A DNA stretch of 64,000 nt, taken from JAEUIE01 sp046350055. Its GTDB lineage: Bacteria > Planctomycetota > Planctomycetia > Gemmatales > HRBIN36. Under the pieces are notes generated by a model. It did not search any database. It was not told where the DNA came from and saw only the letters and a list, made by a program, of their open reading frames with translations. The stretch covers positions 5,456,001 to 5,520,000 of the forward strand of contig JAXMBC010000001.1 in the NCBI GenBank assembly GCA_046350055.1, given 5' to 3'. The position numbers and the translations under genes are program-made. This document shows, piece after piece, positions 51,967 to 61,053 of this stretch; within the stretch, counting starts at the first letter, position 1, and every line of letters begins with the position of its first letter.

Positions 51967-52912
51967 GATGGCGATACCGCTTACACAACTCCTCGGCTGC
52001 GTCCTTCCAGTGGGTGTACTGGAACGCAAAGCCTGACTGCAGCAAGACGCCAGGCACTACCCGGCGGCTCTTGAGGATCAACTCGCTCTCCGTCCGCAGG
52101 ACAATAGCCCCCAGTTCCAGCATCCATGCAGTAGCGGGCAACCCCACCTTCGCTCCCCATGCCTGTCGCAAGGTGGCCATAAACTCCCGGTTAGGCAGTG
52201 GTTCGGGAGATGCCAGGTTGACCGGGCCGCTCAGATCATGGTCGATCAGCCAGCGCACCGCCGCTATGAAGTCGTACTCGTGAATCCACGAGACGTACTG
52301 TTTACCGCTGCCACAGGTGCCGCCGAGGCCTTTGCGGACCAGGCTCAGGAGTGTGTCGAAGATGCCACCCCGGTCCGGGCTCATCGTCATGGCGGAACGC
52401 AGAAGCACCAGGCGGGTGTGAGGGGTGGCACACTCGTTCGCTGCCTGTTCCCACGCCCTGGCCACCTCGATGCTGAACCGCCAGGTGTCGGGGGCATCGG
52501 GTTCGTTGCCTCCCAGGATGCCGGTGGCTTCGTCATTGGCCGCATCGAAGCGATGGCTATAGATCGTGGCGGTGCTCGATTGCAGCCAGACCTTCGGCGG
52601 CGCCGTTGCCCGTCGGATAGCTTCGCCCACGATCCGCGTCGAGTGCACCCGCGAATCCATGATCTCGCGGCGGTTCGTGGCATTGTACCGGCAGTTCACA
52701 CTCCGCCCGGCCAGGTTGATGATGACATCCGCTCCGTCAAACTCCTTCATCCACTCGCCCGTCGTACGGGCATCCCATGCCACCACCCGCCACGGTGCGG
52801 AACCGGGGCTCCTGCTAAGGACCACCACCTCATGCCCTTCCCCCTGCAACGCCCGCGCCAGCAGCGTTCCCACCTGACCACTGCCACCGGGTAGTATCAT
52901 CTTCATGGGCAT
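51944..52912 (-). CDS. TIGR01777 family NAD-dependent epimerase-like protein
   Basis: The 322-residue product has an N-terminal Rossmann motif (ILPGGSGQVGTLLARAL), a conserved VVAWDARTTGEW segment, VINLAGRSVNCRYN, and the C-terminal DUF1731 region (LILKSRRVVPGVLLQSGFAFQY). This SDR39U1-like family has no settled substrate. The catalytic Tyr region is degenerate, as usual in this family. The last residues are encoded by the family A repeat. Confidence 0.9.
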   Translation of the reverse strand: MPMKMILPGGSGQVGTLLARALQGEGHEVVVLSRSPGSAPWRVVAWDARTTGEWMKEFDGADVIINLAGRSVNCRYNATNRREIMDSRVHSTRIVGEAIRRATAPPKVWLQSSTATIYSHRFDAANDEATGILGGNEPDAPDTWRFSIEVARAWEQAANECATPHTRLVLLRSAMTMSPDRGGIFDTLLSLVRKGLGGTCGSGKQYVSWIHEYDFIAAVRWLIDHDLSGPVNLASPEPLPNREFMATLRQAWGAKVGLPATAWMLELGAIVLRTESELILKSRRVVPGVLLQSGFAFQYTHWKDAAEELCKRYRHRRQHTPS

Positions 52913-52946
52913 TCTCGAAACCTGATGCCAAGGCCATTGTAGTCGA

Positions 52947-54248
52947 TTGCGAATCAGCAGCCCTGTTGCATCCCGTTCTTACCCGAATCCCGCTACCCCA
53001 TTGACACCACGCCCCTCATTCCCCATCATCGAAACTAGGACAGAGGATGTGGTTGTGTCGTCTCCACCGCAGGCCAGCACCCCCAGAAAACGTCTGGATG
53101 CCCTCCATCAGGCAGGGCGCGAACTCGCTGCGCTCGATCCCGAAATGCTGGCCAACCTCAATGGCCAGGCTCGTGTTGAATTCCTCAAGGACAAGATCCT
53201 CCGATGTGCCCGCTCGGTCCTCGGGCAGGACAAGGTCGATATCCGCCTGCTTAACTCCCGGACCAACACGCTCGAACCGCTGGTCTGCGAAGGCATGCGG
53301 CCTGAAATCGCCGGCATGAAGCTCAAGGCTGAGCCGACAAACAACGGCATCTCCGGCTGGGTCGCCTACAAGGGCGAACCCTACTATTGCCCCGATGCCC
53401 GTCACGATTCGCTCAACATCACCGGCGGCTCCAACGCTCTCTCCTGCTACACGGTGCCCCTCAAAGACCTGGGCAAAGTCATCGGTGTCATGAGCATTGA
53501 AAGCGATCACGTGAACGCTTTCAGCGAGGAAGACCGCGAAGCCTTCCTCGAATTCGGCCAGGAAATCTCCTCCGCCCTCCACACCCTCTGGCTGCTTAGC
53601 AGCCAGAGCGCCGGCCTGGCTACCCAGTCGGTGGAACTGGTCTCGCGGGAACTGGCCCTGCCCCTCGATGACATCCTGATTCACGCCAGCGGCCTGCGCG
53701 ACAAGCTGCGTGGCGATGCGGAAGCCCAGCAAAGCCTCGATACCATCCTGCAGGCTGCCCGGCGAATCAAGCTCGCCATCAAGCATGCTGCCACCACGCT
53801 GCAGGGCGACGATCCACTGCAAATGATGTCCGCCCCGCCACCGAACATCGAGCCCTTCGATCTGCGCATTCTGGTCGTCGAGACCGATGAACGCTACCGC
53901 CGGCTGGCCCATGCCATGCTCGGCAAGCTGGGCTGTACGGTCGAAACCACCCGTACCGGCTCCGAAGCTCTCGCCCAGAGCCGCACCGAATTGTTCGACA
54001 TGGCTCTCGTCGACCTCCGCCTCGCCGACATGACCGGCTACGATCTCTTCTGTCGCCTGCGTGCCGAACGGCCGGATTTCTCCGTCGTGCTGACCACCGA
54101 CTTCGGCTACGATTCGACACACTCCATTATCCGTGCCCGCCAGGAAGGCCTGCTCGGCGTGCTCTACAAGCCCTTCCGGCTCGATCAGGTCATTGACGTG
54201 CTGCTGAAGAAGACCGGCAGGCATGCGTACAACCCGCCGGCGAAATAG
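52947..54248 (+). CDS. GAF domain protein with C-terminal response-regulator receiver
   Basis: The product is up to 433 residues; a GTG near 53054 with AGGACAGAGGA upstream may be the true start. A GAF domain occupies about 70-210 (VDIRLLNSRTNTLEPLVCEG, GISGWVAYKGEPYYCPDAR, GVMSIESDHVNAFSEED). A helical histidine-kinase-like segment (about 230-285) lacks a clear H-box. A receiver domain ends the protein (ILVVETDERYRRLAHAML, phosphoacceptor Asp in MALVDLRLADMTGYDLF, Lys in LYKPFRLDQVI). The order GAF then receiver suggests a sensor-relay adaptor. No kinase or output domain is adjacent. Confidence 0.88.
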   Translation: MRISSPVASRSYPNPATPLTPRPSFPIIETRTEDVVVSSPPQASTPRKRLDALHQAGRELAALDPEMLANLNGQARVEFLKDKILRCARSVLGQDKVDIRLLNSRTNTLEPLVCEGMRPEIAGMKLKAEPTNNGISGWVAYKGEPYYCPDARHDSLNITGGSNALSCYTVPLKDLGKVIGVMSIESDHVNAFSEEDREAFLEFGQEISSALHTLWLLSSQSAGLATQSVELVSRELALPLDDILIHASGLRDKLRGDAEAQQSLDTILQAARRIKLAIKHAATTLQGDDPLQMMSAPPPNIEPFDLRILVVETDERYRRLAHAMLGKLGCTVETTRTGSEALAQSRTELFDMALVDLRLADMTGYDLFCRLRAERPDFSVVLTTDFGYDSTHSIIRARQEGLLGVLYKPFRLDQVIDVLLKKTGRHAYNPPAK

Positions 54249-54305
54249 TTTCTTGCTCCCCCTCCCGCCATGCCCTAGACTGCATCCAACCTTGGAGCAT
54301 TCTTC

Positions 54306-56006
54306 ATGTTGCGTCGTCTATTCTTAATCAGTACCTGTGTCATGCTCTGCTGCATGGCCTGGTGGCCTCAGCCCATCGTGCAGGCTGCCCGTATTCACGA
54401 AGAGAAGCCTCTCTTCACCCGTTTCATCGGCCCCCACTCGCTGGGCTTCCTCCACATTCGCACTGGCGATCTGCTGAAGGCAGATGTTGTCAAGGCAGTA
54501 CTCGAGAAACTACCCGACGTCAGGGGACAGCTGAGTTCCATGTTGAAGGACGGGTTTTTCTTCCCGCTGGAAGACATCGACTCCATCAGCATGATGATCG
54601 ACATGCCCACGATCGTGAACGGTGAACCCCGCGACTCCAGACCACCTTACGTGGTCATTCGCTCCAGCAAGCCCATGAATTTCGATGCGATCAAGGCTGA
54701 CTGGGGCAAGAACAGCCGAACGATCATGATCGGCAAGTACGAGATGGTCGCAGCGAAGAACCGAGGCATCGCCAGACTCGACGATCATCACCTTTTCCTA
54801 GCCCTGGATGTCTACAACCATCACTCGGAAGACGATATCAAGAACCGCTGGTTGCTCCACTTTGCCATGCTGGAGGCGCCCCAGGAAGTGCCTGAGGGGC
54901 TGAAAGGCAGCGTGAACCTGGCAATGACCAGCAAGCACCAGGCGGTAGGCGGCTTCGCACTCAGCAAGGAATTGAGCGAAGCGATGGAACCATTCCTGCA
55001 GCGCATCCCGCCAACCATGGCACCGTTCAAGGCACTGGGCAAAGTGCGTTCTGCCACGGTGATGCTGAATTACGATGCCTCCGCTGAGAACGATCTGCAA
55101 CTGAAACTGCTGGCCCAGTTCCCGGACAACTCAGCAGCCAAGGCAGGCATGGGCGCGGTGAAGTTCGGCATTGCCGCCGGCAAGATTGCCATCAACAGCG
55201 TCCCCCGGAATGCCAATAAGGATGTGATCGAAATGACCGGTTTCATGTCCAGGCAACTCGATCTGTTCAAGGTGGACACAGTGGATTCTCAGCTCATCGT
55301 GAACTACGGCACTAACACCAAAGCTATACTCCCCGCGCTGCTGACCACCGCGGAACGCGTACGCTATGCCGCGCAGCGAACCATCAGTTCCAGTAACATG
55401 CGTCAGCAGATGATTGCCATGCACAATTACCACAACGACTACAACCGTCTGCCACCCATGTGCACCGTAAAAAATGGCAAACCATTACATAGCTGGAGAG
55501 TCCTGCTCCTTCCCTACCTGGAATTGGACAACATCTACAAGCAACTCAAACTCGATGAACCCTGGGACAGTGCCCATAATCTGAAAATCTTTGAATCGAT
55601 GCCAACCCCGTCTATTTACCTGCACCCGGAAAAACGAGACGCGGCATCACGCATGACCTACTACAAGGTCTTCTACAGCAAGCCCGGCAACAAACCCGGT
55701 GCCGTCTTTGGCATGGATTCCAAGCTCACTCTCGGTCAACTGACGGTGCAGGATGGCACCAGCAACACCATCGGCATCATCGAAGCCGGCCCTCCCGTTC
55801 TCTGGTACAAGCCGGAAGATATTGAGTTCGACCACAATGCCCCGCTGCCCAAGTTGATCAGTCCCTGGAAGAACAACCTGGTCGCGGTCTCCTTCATGGA
55901 CGCCTCCATCCGTAGCTTCTCGCTGGATGGCAACCCGGAAATCTGGCGTGCCCTCATCACCCGCAACGGCGGCGAAGCAGTGGATATCGCTACTTTTGAA
56001 AAGTAA
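54306..56006 (+). CDS. DUF1559 domain exported protein
   Basis: The 566-residue product has a signal peptide (LISTCVMLCCMAWWPQP), a long N-terminal domain of unknown fold, and a C-terminal DUF1559 region. The latter shows SSNMRQQMIAMHNYHNDYNR, LHSWRVLLLPYLELDNIYKQ and GTSNTIGIIEAGPPVLWYKP. DUF1559 proteins are greatly expanded in planctomycetes and usually carry prepilin N-termini; this one instead has an ordinary signal peptide and the motif at its C-terminal end. The function is unknown. Confidence 0.9.
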   Translation: MLRRLFLISTCVMLCCMAWWPQPIVQAARIHEEKPLFTRFIGPHSLGFLHIRTGDLLKADVVKAVLEKLPDVRGQLSSMLKDGFFFPLEDIDSISMMIDMPTIVNGEPRDSRPPYVVIRSSKPMNFDAIKADWGKNSRTIMIGKYEMVAAKNRGIARLDDHHLFLALDVYNHHSEDDIKNRWLLHFAMLEAPQEVPEGLKGSVNLAMTSKHQAVGGFALSKELSEAMEPFLQRIPPTMAPFKALGKVRSATVMLNYDASAENDLQLKLLAQFPDNSAAKAGMGAVKFGIAAGKIAINSVPRNANKDVIEMTGFMSRQLDLFKVDTVDSQLIVNYGTNTKAILPALLTTAERVRYAAQRTISSSNMRQQMIAMHNYHNDYNRLPPMCTVKNGKPLHSWRVLLLPYLELDNIYKQLKLDEPWDSAHNLKIFESMPTPSIYLHPEKRDAASRMTYYKVFYSKPGNKPGAVFGMDSKLTLGQLTVQDGTSNTIGIIEAGPPVLWYKPEDIEFDHNAPLPKLISPWKNNLVAVSFMDASIRSFSLDGNPEIWRALITRNGGEAVDIATFEK

Positions 56007-56029
56007 GTTGGGGATGACCAGACTGATTC

Positions 56030-56183
56030 TCCCCCTTTCGAAGCTTATGAAGGGGGGAGCTAGAGGGGGGGGCACCACGCGTATGTAAATACGTTACGAG
56101 AAGACCAATTGCGTTGTTCGCTCGAACGCTTGTTGTTGCAGTGTACTACCCCACCCGATCTCCCCTTTAAAAGGGGAGGAGAT
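56030..56183. repeat. Inverted-repeat cluster with C/G-rich hairpins (family D-like)
   Basis: CTCCCCCTTTCGAAG...GAAGGGGGGAGCTAGAGGGGG at the left and CCACCCGATCTCCCCTTTAAAAGGGGAG at the right are inverted versions of one another, enclosing about 75 bp. The left and right parts each form a hairpin. It fills the gap between the convergent DUF1559 and cytochrome genes. Confidence 0.65.
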
Positions 56184-56189
56184 GAACTA

Positions 56190-56558
56190 CTACTTCACAC
56201 CCTTCACCGCAGCCAGGTACTTCACGATCTGCTCTTCGGTCGGGGCATCGATCTTGGCTCCGTAGACCGTCACCATCTTCTTCACCACCTCGGTCCACTT
56301 GGTGGCAGGGAAGTTCGGCTGCGTAAACGTCAACCTGGGTGAATGGCAGGCAGTGCAGTTGAAGGCAAACTCATCCTGATGCGGCCCCTTGGGCAGCACA
56401 GGCTCCCGAGGCCTCAGGTCACTGGCATCGTTGTACAGCTCCGCTTTGGCTGCCACCGGCACCCCGGGTGGTATCGCGTTCGTCACCAGGGTACCCACCC
56501 CGTAGGAAAGCACACCCGCGACAACGATACCGATCAATAAGCCAGTCCACGCTTTCAT
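56190..56558 (-). CDS. Membrane-anchored monoheme cytochrome c
   Basis: From ATG 56558 the 122-residue product has an N-terminal membrane anchor (GLLIGIVVAGVLSYGVGTL) and one heme site CTACHS with SPRLTFTQPNFPATKW following, and a C-terminal IVKYLAAVKG helix typical of small c-type cytochromes. A likely axial Met is in VVKKMVTVYG. The electron partner is unknown. Confidence 0.87.
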   Translation of the reverse strand: MKAWTGLLIGIVVAGVLSYGVGTLVTNAIPPGVPVAAKAELYNDASDLRPREPVLPKGPHQDEFAFNCTACHSPRLTFTQPNFPATKWTEVVKKMVTVYGAKIDAPTEEQIVKYLAAVKGVK

Positions 56559-56581
56559 CACCAGGCTCCACCGCAAGATTT

Positions 56582-56677
56582 GTGTGCCATAGTTTGCGTG
56601 TACTCACGCTAACTATGTATGCGACGTCTAGCAATCGAGGCATGGTTAGCCAGAGTACAGGCTAACCATGGCACACG
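56582..56677. repeat. Inverted-repeat element, family F
   Basis: Left hairpin GTGTGCCATAGTTTGCGTG-TACT-CACGCTAACTATG and right hairpin CATGGTTAGCC-AGAGTACA-GGCTAACCATGGCACAC are inverted copies of one another. The outer ends also pair. The 96-bp element lies between the cytochrome and TIGR03067 genes. Confidence 0.7.
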
Positions 56678-56689
56678 GCTTTGGTTCAA

Positions 56690-57115
56690 TTACTTCTTCC
56701 GCTTCAGCACGAACAGGTGAGATTCCTTGCCATCAAACTTCTTGGGGCGGTCATCACCCATCGGAGTGTAGCAGAGCTTGAACTCATCACCATCCAGGCT
56801 GACGATACCCTTGGACTTGGAACCCACACCGATCGGTCCCTCGGTGATTTCCAGATCGATAGCCACAGGCGAAGCCTTGCTGTCGATGGTGTACTTGAAC
56901 TTGAACGCACCCTGCGGGGTGGTCATGGTCATCGAATCCTTGGCTACTTCAAATTCTGTCTTCTTCATGTCCTCGCCAGCTTCATTGCCAGCCTTCATGC
57001 CGGAGACAAACGACCATTTACCTTCGAGCTTCTTGGCATCGAAAGCCTTGTCGTCAGCGGACACACCAATCACAGCCAGACATACTACAGCACATGCTGC
57101 CATCCAACGAACCAT
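56690..57115 (-). CDS. TIGR03067 domain secreted protein
   Basis: From ATG 57115 (GGGAG upstream) the 141-residue product has a signal peptide (MVRWMAACAVVCLAVIGVSA). It matches the planctomycete TIGR03067 domain: KKLEGKWSFVSGMKAG, FEVAKDSMTMTTPQGAFKFKY, and a C-terminal FDGKESHLFVLKRKK. The fold is lipocalin-like. The function is unknown. Confidence 0.9.
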   Translation of the reverse strand: MVRWMAACAVVCLAVIGVSADDKAFDAKKLEGKWSFVSGMKAGNEAGEDMKKTEFEVAKDSMTMTTPQGAFKFKYTIDSKASPVAIDLEITEGPIGVGSKSKGIVSLDGDEFKLCYTPMGDDRPKKFDGKESHLFVLKRKK

Positions 57116-57250
57116 AATGGAGACTCCCTCAAGAAATGAGAACGAGACGGGGCTGCAGGCACCTTCGCCCGCAGGGTGACTGCATTCTATGAACCTCTCC
57201 GCCGGATGGAGAGATGCCCTAAGATAACCGTAGTCTTCAGGAAGTAAACC

Positions 57251-58447
57251 ATGATTCTGACTCTCCTTCTCTTCTGCCTGCAGGATGCCTCCACCCCGGC
57301 CCAGCGCTGGCGGGAAGACCTGGCTACCTTCCAGAAGGAGTTCACCAGCAGGCACATTCAGCCATATGCCAAGCTGAGCGAAGCGGACTTCAATGCGGAA
57401 CTCGCTGCCATCAATCCTGACAAGCTAAGCGATCAGCAGATCGTCCTCTCGCTGTGGAAGCTGATGGCCAAGGTGGGGGATAGTCACTCCAGAGTGATAG
57501 AACCCCCCGGCAGGCAGTTCTTTACTCGCTACCCCCTGGGCATCGGGTATCTCACCGATGGCTGGTATGTCGTCGCCATCGATTCACGGGAGAAGCGGCA
57601 CCTGCGAGGCAAGCTGACGAAGGTCAATCTCTACCCCATCAAGGAAGTATGCACCAAACTGGAAACCTTGATTGCGGCGGAGAACGACTCGCAACGCCAG
57701 AACCAGCTTCCGCAGCTATTGACCATGCCCGAGGCTCTCGAGTTCTGCGGCATCCTGGAGAAGGCGGGCCCTGCCGACTTCACCATCCAGTCGCCCGAAG
57801 GGAATGAGACCCATGTCACACTCTGGCCCGACTCCATCAGGCCGGCGGAAATCAGCCCAGCTATTGACTGGAAGTCGTGGCCGAAACACCTGCAGTTCAA
57901 TCGGGCTCCGTATGGGCATCAGCACCTGGACAAGGAAAACGCCCTCTACGTGTGGTACGACCGCTGTGCCAATGATCCCAGGAAGTCAGTGAAGGACTGG
58001 ACCGCCGAGGTGGTGAAACTGCTCGACGAAAAGAAGCCGGACAAGGTCATCGTGGATCTACGCCGTAACGGCGGTGGTAACAGCAGCTTGCTCGAACCAC
58101 TCATCCGCGAACTCAAAGACCGGGCGGTGAACACCAGGGCTCGCCTGAAAGTCCTCATCGGCCCCGCCACCTTCTCCTCCGCCATGATGAACGCCCAGCA
58201 GTTTGCCACCCGCACCCAGGCGGAACTCGTCGGTCAACCCACCGGCGGCAGCCCGAACCACTTCGGCGAAGTGAAACGCTTTCAACTGCCTCATTCCAAA
58301 TGCACGGTGATGTACTCAACGAAGAAGTTCGTGATGACCAAAGACAACGCCACGACTGTGATACCGCATCGGATCATAACTCCCACCGCCAAGGGCTTCT
58401 TTGCCGATAGGGACGAGGCGCTGGAAGCGGCACTTCTTCCCCAGTAA
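57251..58447 (+). CDS. S41-family (C-terminal-processing type) peptidase
   Basis: The 398-residue product starts after AGGAAG with a short signal-like segment (MILTLLLFCLQ). The S41 core is in the C-terminal half: KVIVDLRRNGGGNSSLLEPL, then the catalytic Ser region IGPATFSSAMMNAQQF, and VGQPTGGSPNHFGE. A Lys partner lies in a downstream strand. No PDZ domain is recognised, unlike standard CtpA. It is likely exported; the substrate is unknown. Confidence 0.87.
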   Translation: MILTLLLFCLQDASTPAQRWREDLATFQKEFTSRHIQPYAKLSEADFNAELAAINPDKLSDQQIVLSLWKLMAKVGDSHSRVIEPPGRQFFTRYPLGIGYLTDGWYVVAIDSREKRHLRGKLTKVNLYPIKEVCTKLETLIAAENDSQRQNQLPQLLTMPEALEFCGILEKAGPADFTIQSPEGNETHVTLWPDSIRPAEISPAIDWKSWPKHLQFNRAPYGHQHLDKENALYVWYDRCANDPRKSVKDWTAEVVKLLDEKKPDKVIVDLRRNGGGNSSLLEPLIRELKDRAVNTRARLKVLIGPATFSSAMMNAQQFATRTQAELVGQPTGGSPNHFGEVKRFQLPHSKCTVMYSTKKFVMTKDNATTVIPHRIITPTAKGFFADRDEALEAALLPQ

Positions 58448-58486
58448 GCCCATATTGACGAACCTCCTTAAAAGCTGAACAATACC

Positions 58487-58560
58487 ATATCAATCCGAAG
58501 CGTCAGCGAGGCAAGTCTGCATCGGAATAAACCACCCTCGCTAACACTTCGGGTTGGTGT
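58487..58560. repeat. Inverted-repeat element, family C
   Basis: ATATCAATCCGAAGCGTCAGCGAGG and, 23 bp later, CCTCGCTAACACTTCGGGTTGGTGT are inverted repeats of about 24 bp. One half-site of the same family occurs at 33358-33382. It lies about 70 bp before the ECF sigma gene. Confidence 0.7.
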
Positions 58561-58629
58561 GTGCATGAAGTTTCTGCAAACCTTTCCCACCACGCAGCGT
58601 AGTAACATCAGGATGGAAGGCCCTGACTC

Positions 58630-59250
58630 GTGAAAAAGCCCCGTCCTACCCTGGAGGTCGCCGCCGACGACACTGACGAAGCCTTGCTGGCCCGTTTCTG
58701 TCAGGGCGAAGCTTCCGCTTACGGAGAATTGCTGCGAAGGTTTCAGCGGGAAATCTATTCCTACCTGCGTCGCTACCTCGGTCAGGATGCCCTGGCAGAA
58801 GATGTCTTCCAGAACACCTTCTTCCAGGTCTACCAGAAAGCCAGGCAGTTCGAAGCAGGAAGGAAAGTGAAACCCTGGCTCTACGCCATCGCCACCCATC
58901 AGGCCATCGACATGCTCCGCCGGATCAACCGTCGGGCTGCCGTCAGCCTGGAACAGATGGCTCCCGGCGACGACGAAGGGCAAACCTGGGCCGATACGCT
59001 GCACTCCTCCGAAATCGATCCGTTCGACGGGCTGGACCTCGCCGAACGGCGTACCAGGGTGCAGGAAGCGATTGAAAACCTACCCGAGCATCTTCGCCTG
59101 ACTGTGATCCTGGCTTACTACCAGGGGCTGAAGTATCAGGACATTGCCGACATCATGAAGATACCCGTCGGCACGGTGAAGTCTCGCTTGCACGCAGCCA
59201 TGGCCAAGCTGCACGATGCCTTGAGCCCGGCCCTGGCACAGACGGTATAA
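58630..59250 (+). CDS. ECF-type RNA polymerase sigma factor
   Basis: The 206-residue product starts at a GTG preceded by GGAAGG. Region 2 is clear (LLARFCQGEASAYGELLRRF, then EDVFQNTFFQVYQKA), followed by PWLYAIATHQAIDMLRRI. Region 4 ends the protein (HLRLTVILAYYQGLKYQDIADIM, then GTVKSRLHAAMAKLH). The next gene, 15 bp downstream, encodes its probable membrane anti-sigma partner. The family C repeat lies just upstream. Confidence 0.95.
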   Translation: MKKPRPTLEVAADDTDEALLARFCQGEASAYGELLRRFQREIYSYLRRYLGQDALAEDVFQNTFFQVYQKARQFEAGRKVKPWLYAIATHQAIDMLRRINRRAAVSLEQMAPGDDEGQTWADTLHSSEIDPFDGLDLAERRTRVQEAIENLPEHLRLTVILAYYQGLKYQDIADIMKIPVGTVKSRLHAAMAKLHDALSPALAQTV

Positions 59251-59265
59251 CCGCAGGATACGACC

Positions 59266-60327
59266 ATGAAACCCGATCTCCTTGGTTATATCATCCACGC
59301 TCTGCCACCTCAGGAAGAACGCGAGGTGGAGGAACTGCTCGAGAACCAGCCCGAACTACGCAAAGAACTCCAGCGGATTCGCCCCCTGCTCAAGGCTCTC
59401 GATACCCAGGAAGAGTTTGAGCCCAGCAAGGATTTGATCTTCCGTACGCTCCGGGCTGCTGCCACCGCACACAGTCAGGAAGAAGCAGCCAGGAAACCTG
59501 TCTCTCAACCTGTTCTGCCCGTCAAGCCTGCCACCAAAACCGGCGTGCATCAGTTACCCGGGCTGGAACCCTGGAAGCCTTCCGAACTGGAAACGGTACC
59601 CACCAATTGGCGACGAGCCGATGCCTGGGCACTGATCGCTGTCATCCTCCTCATCGTTATCGCCATTCCTCCCGTATTGCAGTATGTGCGTGACCGGGCC
59701 ATGCAGACCGAATGCCGTGATAACATGCGGCAGCTCTACACCGCTTTCAATGGTTACATGCAGGCCAACAACGGCAAGATTCCCGTGCTGGCCACCACAG
59801 GCCCCGCTTCCCATGCAGGCGTCTACGCCTCCATCCTCCGCGATAGCGGCTTATGGGGCGAACGGCTTCGCCTGGGATGCCCACCCAATAGCCCCACCCA
59901 GCCTGAACCTCTGACCAAGGTCATGGCCCACAACGATAACGACATGGCCTACTGGCAGAAGTTCGCCGGCTCCTACGCTTACCACTTGGGGTACCTGCAG
60001 AACGTCAATGGCACTCCGCAACTGACCTCTCTCAAGGTGGGTGATGGTGACACCATTCCCATCCTGGCCGACCGCCCTGCCCGCTTCGGCGAAGGCCAGA
60101 ACTGGGCCACCGCCAACAGCCCCAACCATGGCAGCCGCGGCCAGAATGTCCTCCACCTCGGAGGCCACGTCGCCTTCCTGCCCTTCCGCAGCGCCATCAA
60201 TGGCGATGACCGCGACATCTACCGCAACCACCAGAACCTTCCCCACGCCGGCCTCGACAAGTTCGATTGCGTCCTCGGAGCCAGCGAAGCGACACCGACC
60301 TCCTCACCGCATATTCCGGTGGATTAG
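59266..60327 (+). CDS. Membrane protein: anti-sigma-like N-terminus fused to pseudopilin-like domain
   Basis: The 353-residue product has an N-terminal helical segment (GYIIHALPPQEEREVEELL) like the anti-sigma domains of planctomycete ECF partners. A linker, one membrane span (AWALIAVILLIVIAIPPVL, about 122-140), and an exported C-terminal domain follow. That domain starts ECRDNMRQLYTAFNGYMQ, as in DUF1559/pseudopilin proteins, and ends with NHGSRGQNVLHLGGHVAFLPF. This matches the H-X9-DG motif of such proteins, with the Asp replaced. It is cotranscribed with the sigma factor and probably senses an envelope state. Confidence 0.85.
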   Translation: MKPDLLGYIIHALPPQEEREVEELLENQPELRKELQRIRPLLKALDTQEEFEPSKDLIFRTLRAAATAHSQEEAARKPVSQPVLPVKPATKTGVHQLPGLEPWKPSELETVPTNWRRADAWALIAVILLIVIAIPPVLQYVRDRAMQTECRDNMRQLYTAFNGYMQANNGKIPVLATTGPASHAGVYASILRDSGLWGERLRLGCPPNSPTQPEPLTKVMAHNDNDMAYWQKFAGSYAYHLGYLQNVNGTPQLTSLKVGDGDTIPILADRPARFGEGQNWATANSPNHGSRGQNVLHLGGHVAFLPFRSAINGDDRDIYRNHQNLPHAGLDKFDCVLGASEATPTSSPHIPVD

Positions 60328-60376
60328 TTGCAATGACACTCCAGCTTGTGTTGCACAAGCAATCATGCTGCTTTGG

Positions 60377-60952
60377 CTATCGATACGCCTTGAGCAGCTT
60401 AATGACACGAAACACTCCCATGTCGTATGCAGGCAATTGGCTGCAGTTCATGACCATCTGCCGATCGACAGGATTGAGTGAATCGAGGAATCGCTGACAT
60501 TCCGCAATGAAATCGATCACGAACACCTGGGTCAGTCTTCCGAAGTAAGCATCGGGATCATGCTGCTCCTGAAGATCGAAGCTGGGACGTTGCATCTGCT
60601 GATACTGTTGCGTCCAAATCACCAGATTGCTTAACACAATGGCAGGCAGTGTAGCACCGGGATCATGTACATCCATGCCGTCGAGCAGTTGCTTGACCGG
60701 GTGTTCCGCAGGCTCGTCAGCCAGGTGCTTTCGTACATGGAAGAGCAGCTTGTCGAGAAACGCATCACGTCGAGCCAACATGTCTGTCATAAAGTTTTTG
60801 CTGAATTCATCCATGTCGTTGCCTTCGTCGTCGAAATACAACCGGCAGTGTTCACAGCGGTTCCATCCAACCGCAGGCAGGCGGTGGTCGGCAAGTCTGC
60901 CGCATTGTGGACAGTACTTTTCAGACGTAAAGTCGACATCCTCAGGATCCAT
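60377..60952 (-). CDS. Hypothetical protein with N-terminal zinc ribbon
   Basis: The 191-residue product starts after GGAGGC. A CPQCGRLADH...RCEHCRLYF motif (two CxxC pairs, about residues 14-36) should bind zinc. The remainder is helical, with MVMNCSQLPAYDMGVFRVIKLL near the end. No family was recognised. It lies divergent from rdgB. Confidence 0.75.
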   Translation of the reverse strand: MDPEDVDFTSEKYCPQCGRLADHRLPAVGWNRCEHCRLYFDDEGNDMDEFSKNFMTDMLARRDAFLDKLLFHVRKHLADEPAEHPVKQLLDGMDVHDPGATLPAIVLSNLVIWTQQYQQMQRPSFDLQEQHDPDAYFGRLTQVFVIDFIAECQRFLDSLNPVDRQMVMNCSQLPAYDMGVFRVIKLLKAYR

Positions 60953-61053
60953 GATGACAGCCTCCGGAGTTCACTCATCGTACCAGAGCCTGCTGCCAGT
61001 TACCATCAAAAGTGCACGCCACCGAATCGTGCAAAATAAACTACAATACCCGG

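Noticed and set aside
53016..54224. 402-codon frame antisense to the GAF-receiver gene
   Set aside because: The plus-strand gene has full GAF and receiver motifs; the antisense frame has none.
56021..56190. CRISPR-like array of G/C-rich repeats
   Set aside because: Only an inverted pair of hairpins, no regular direct repeats with spacers, and no cas genes in the window.
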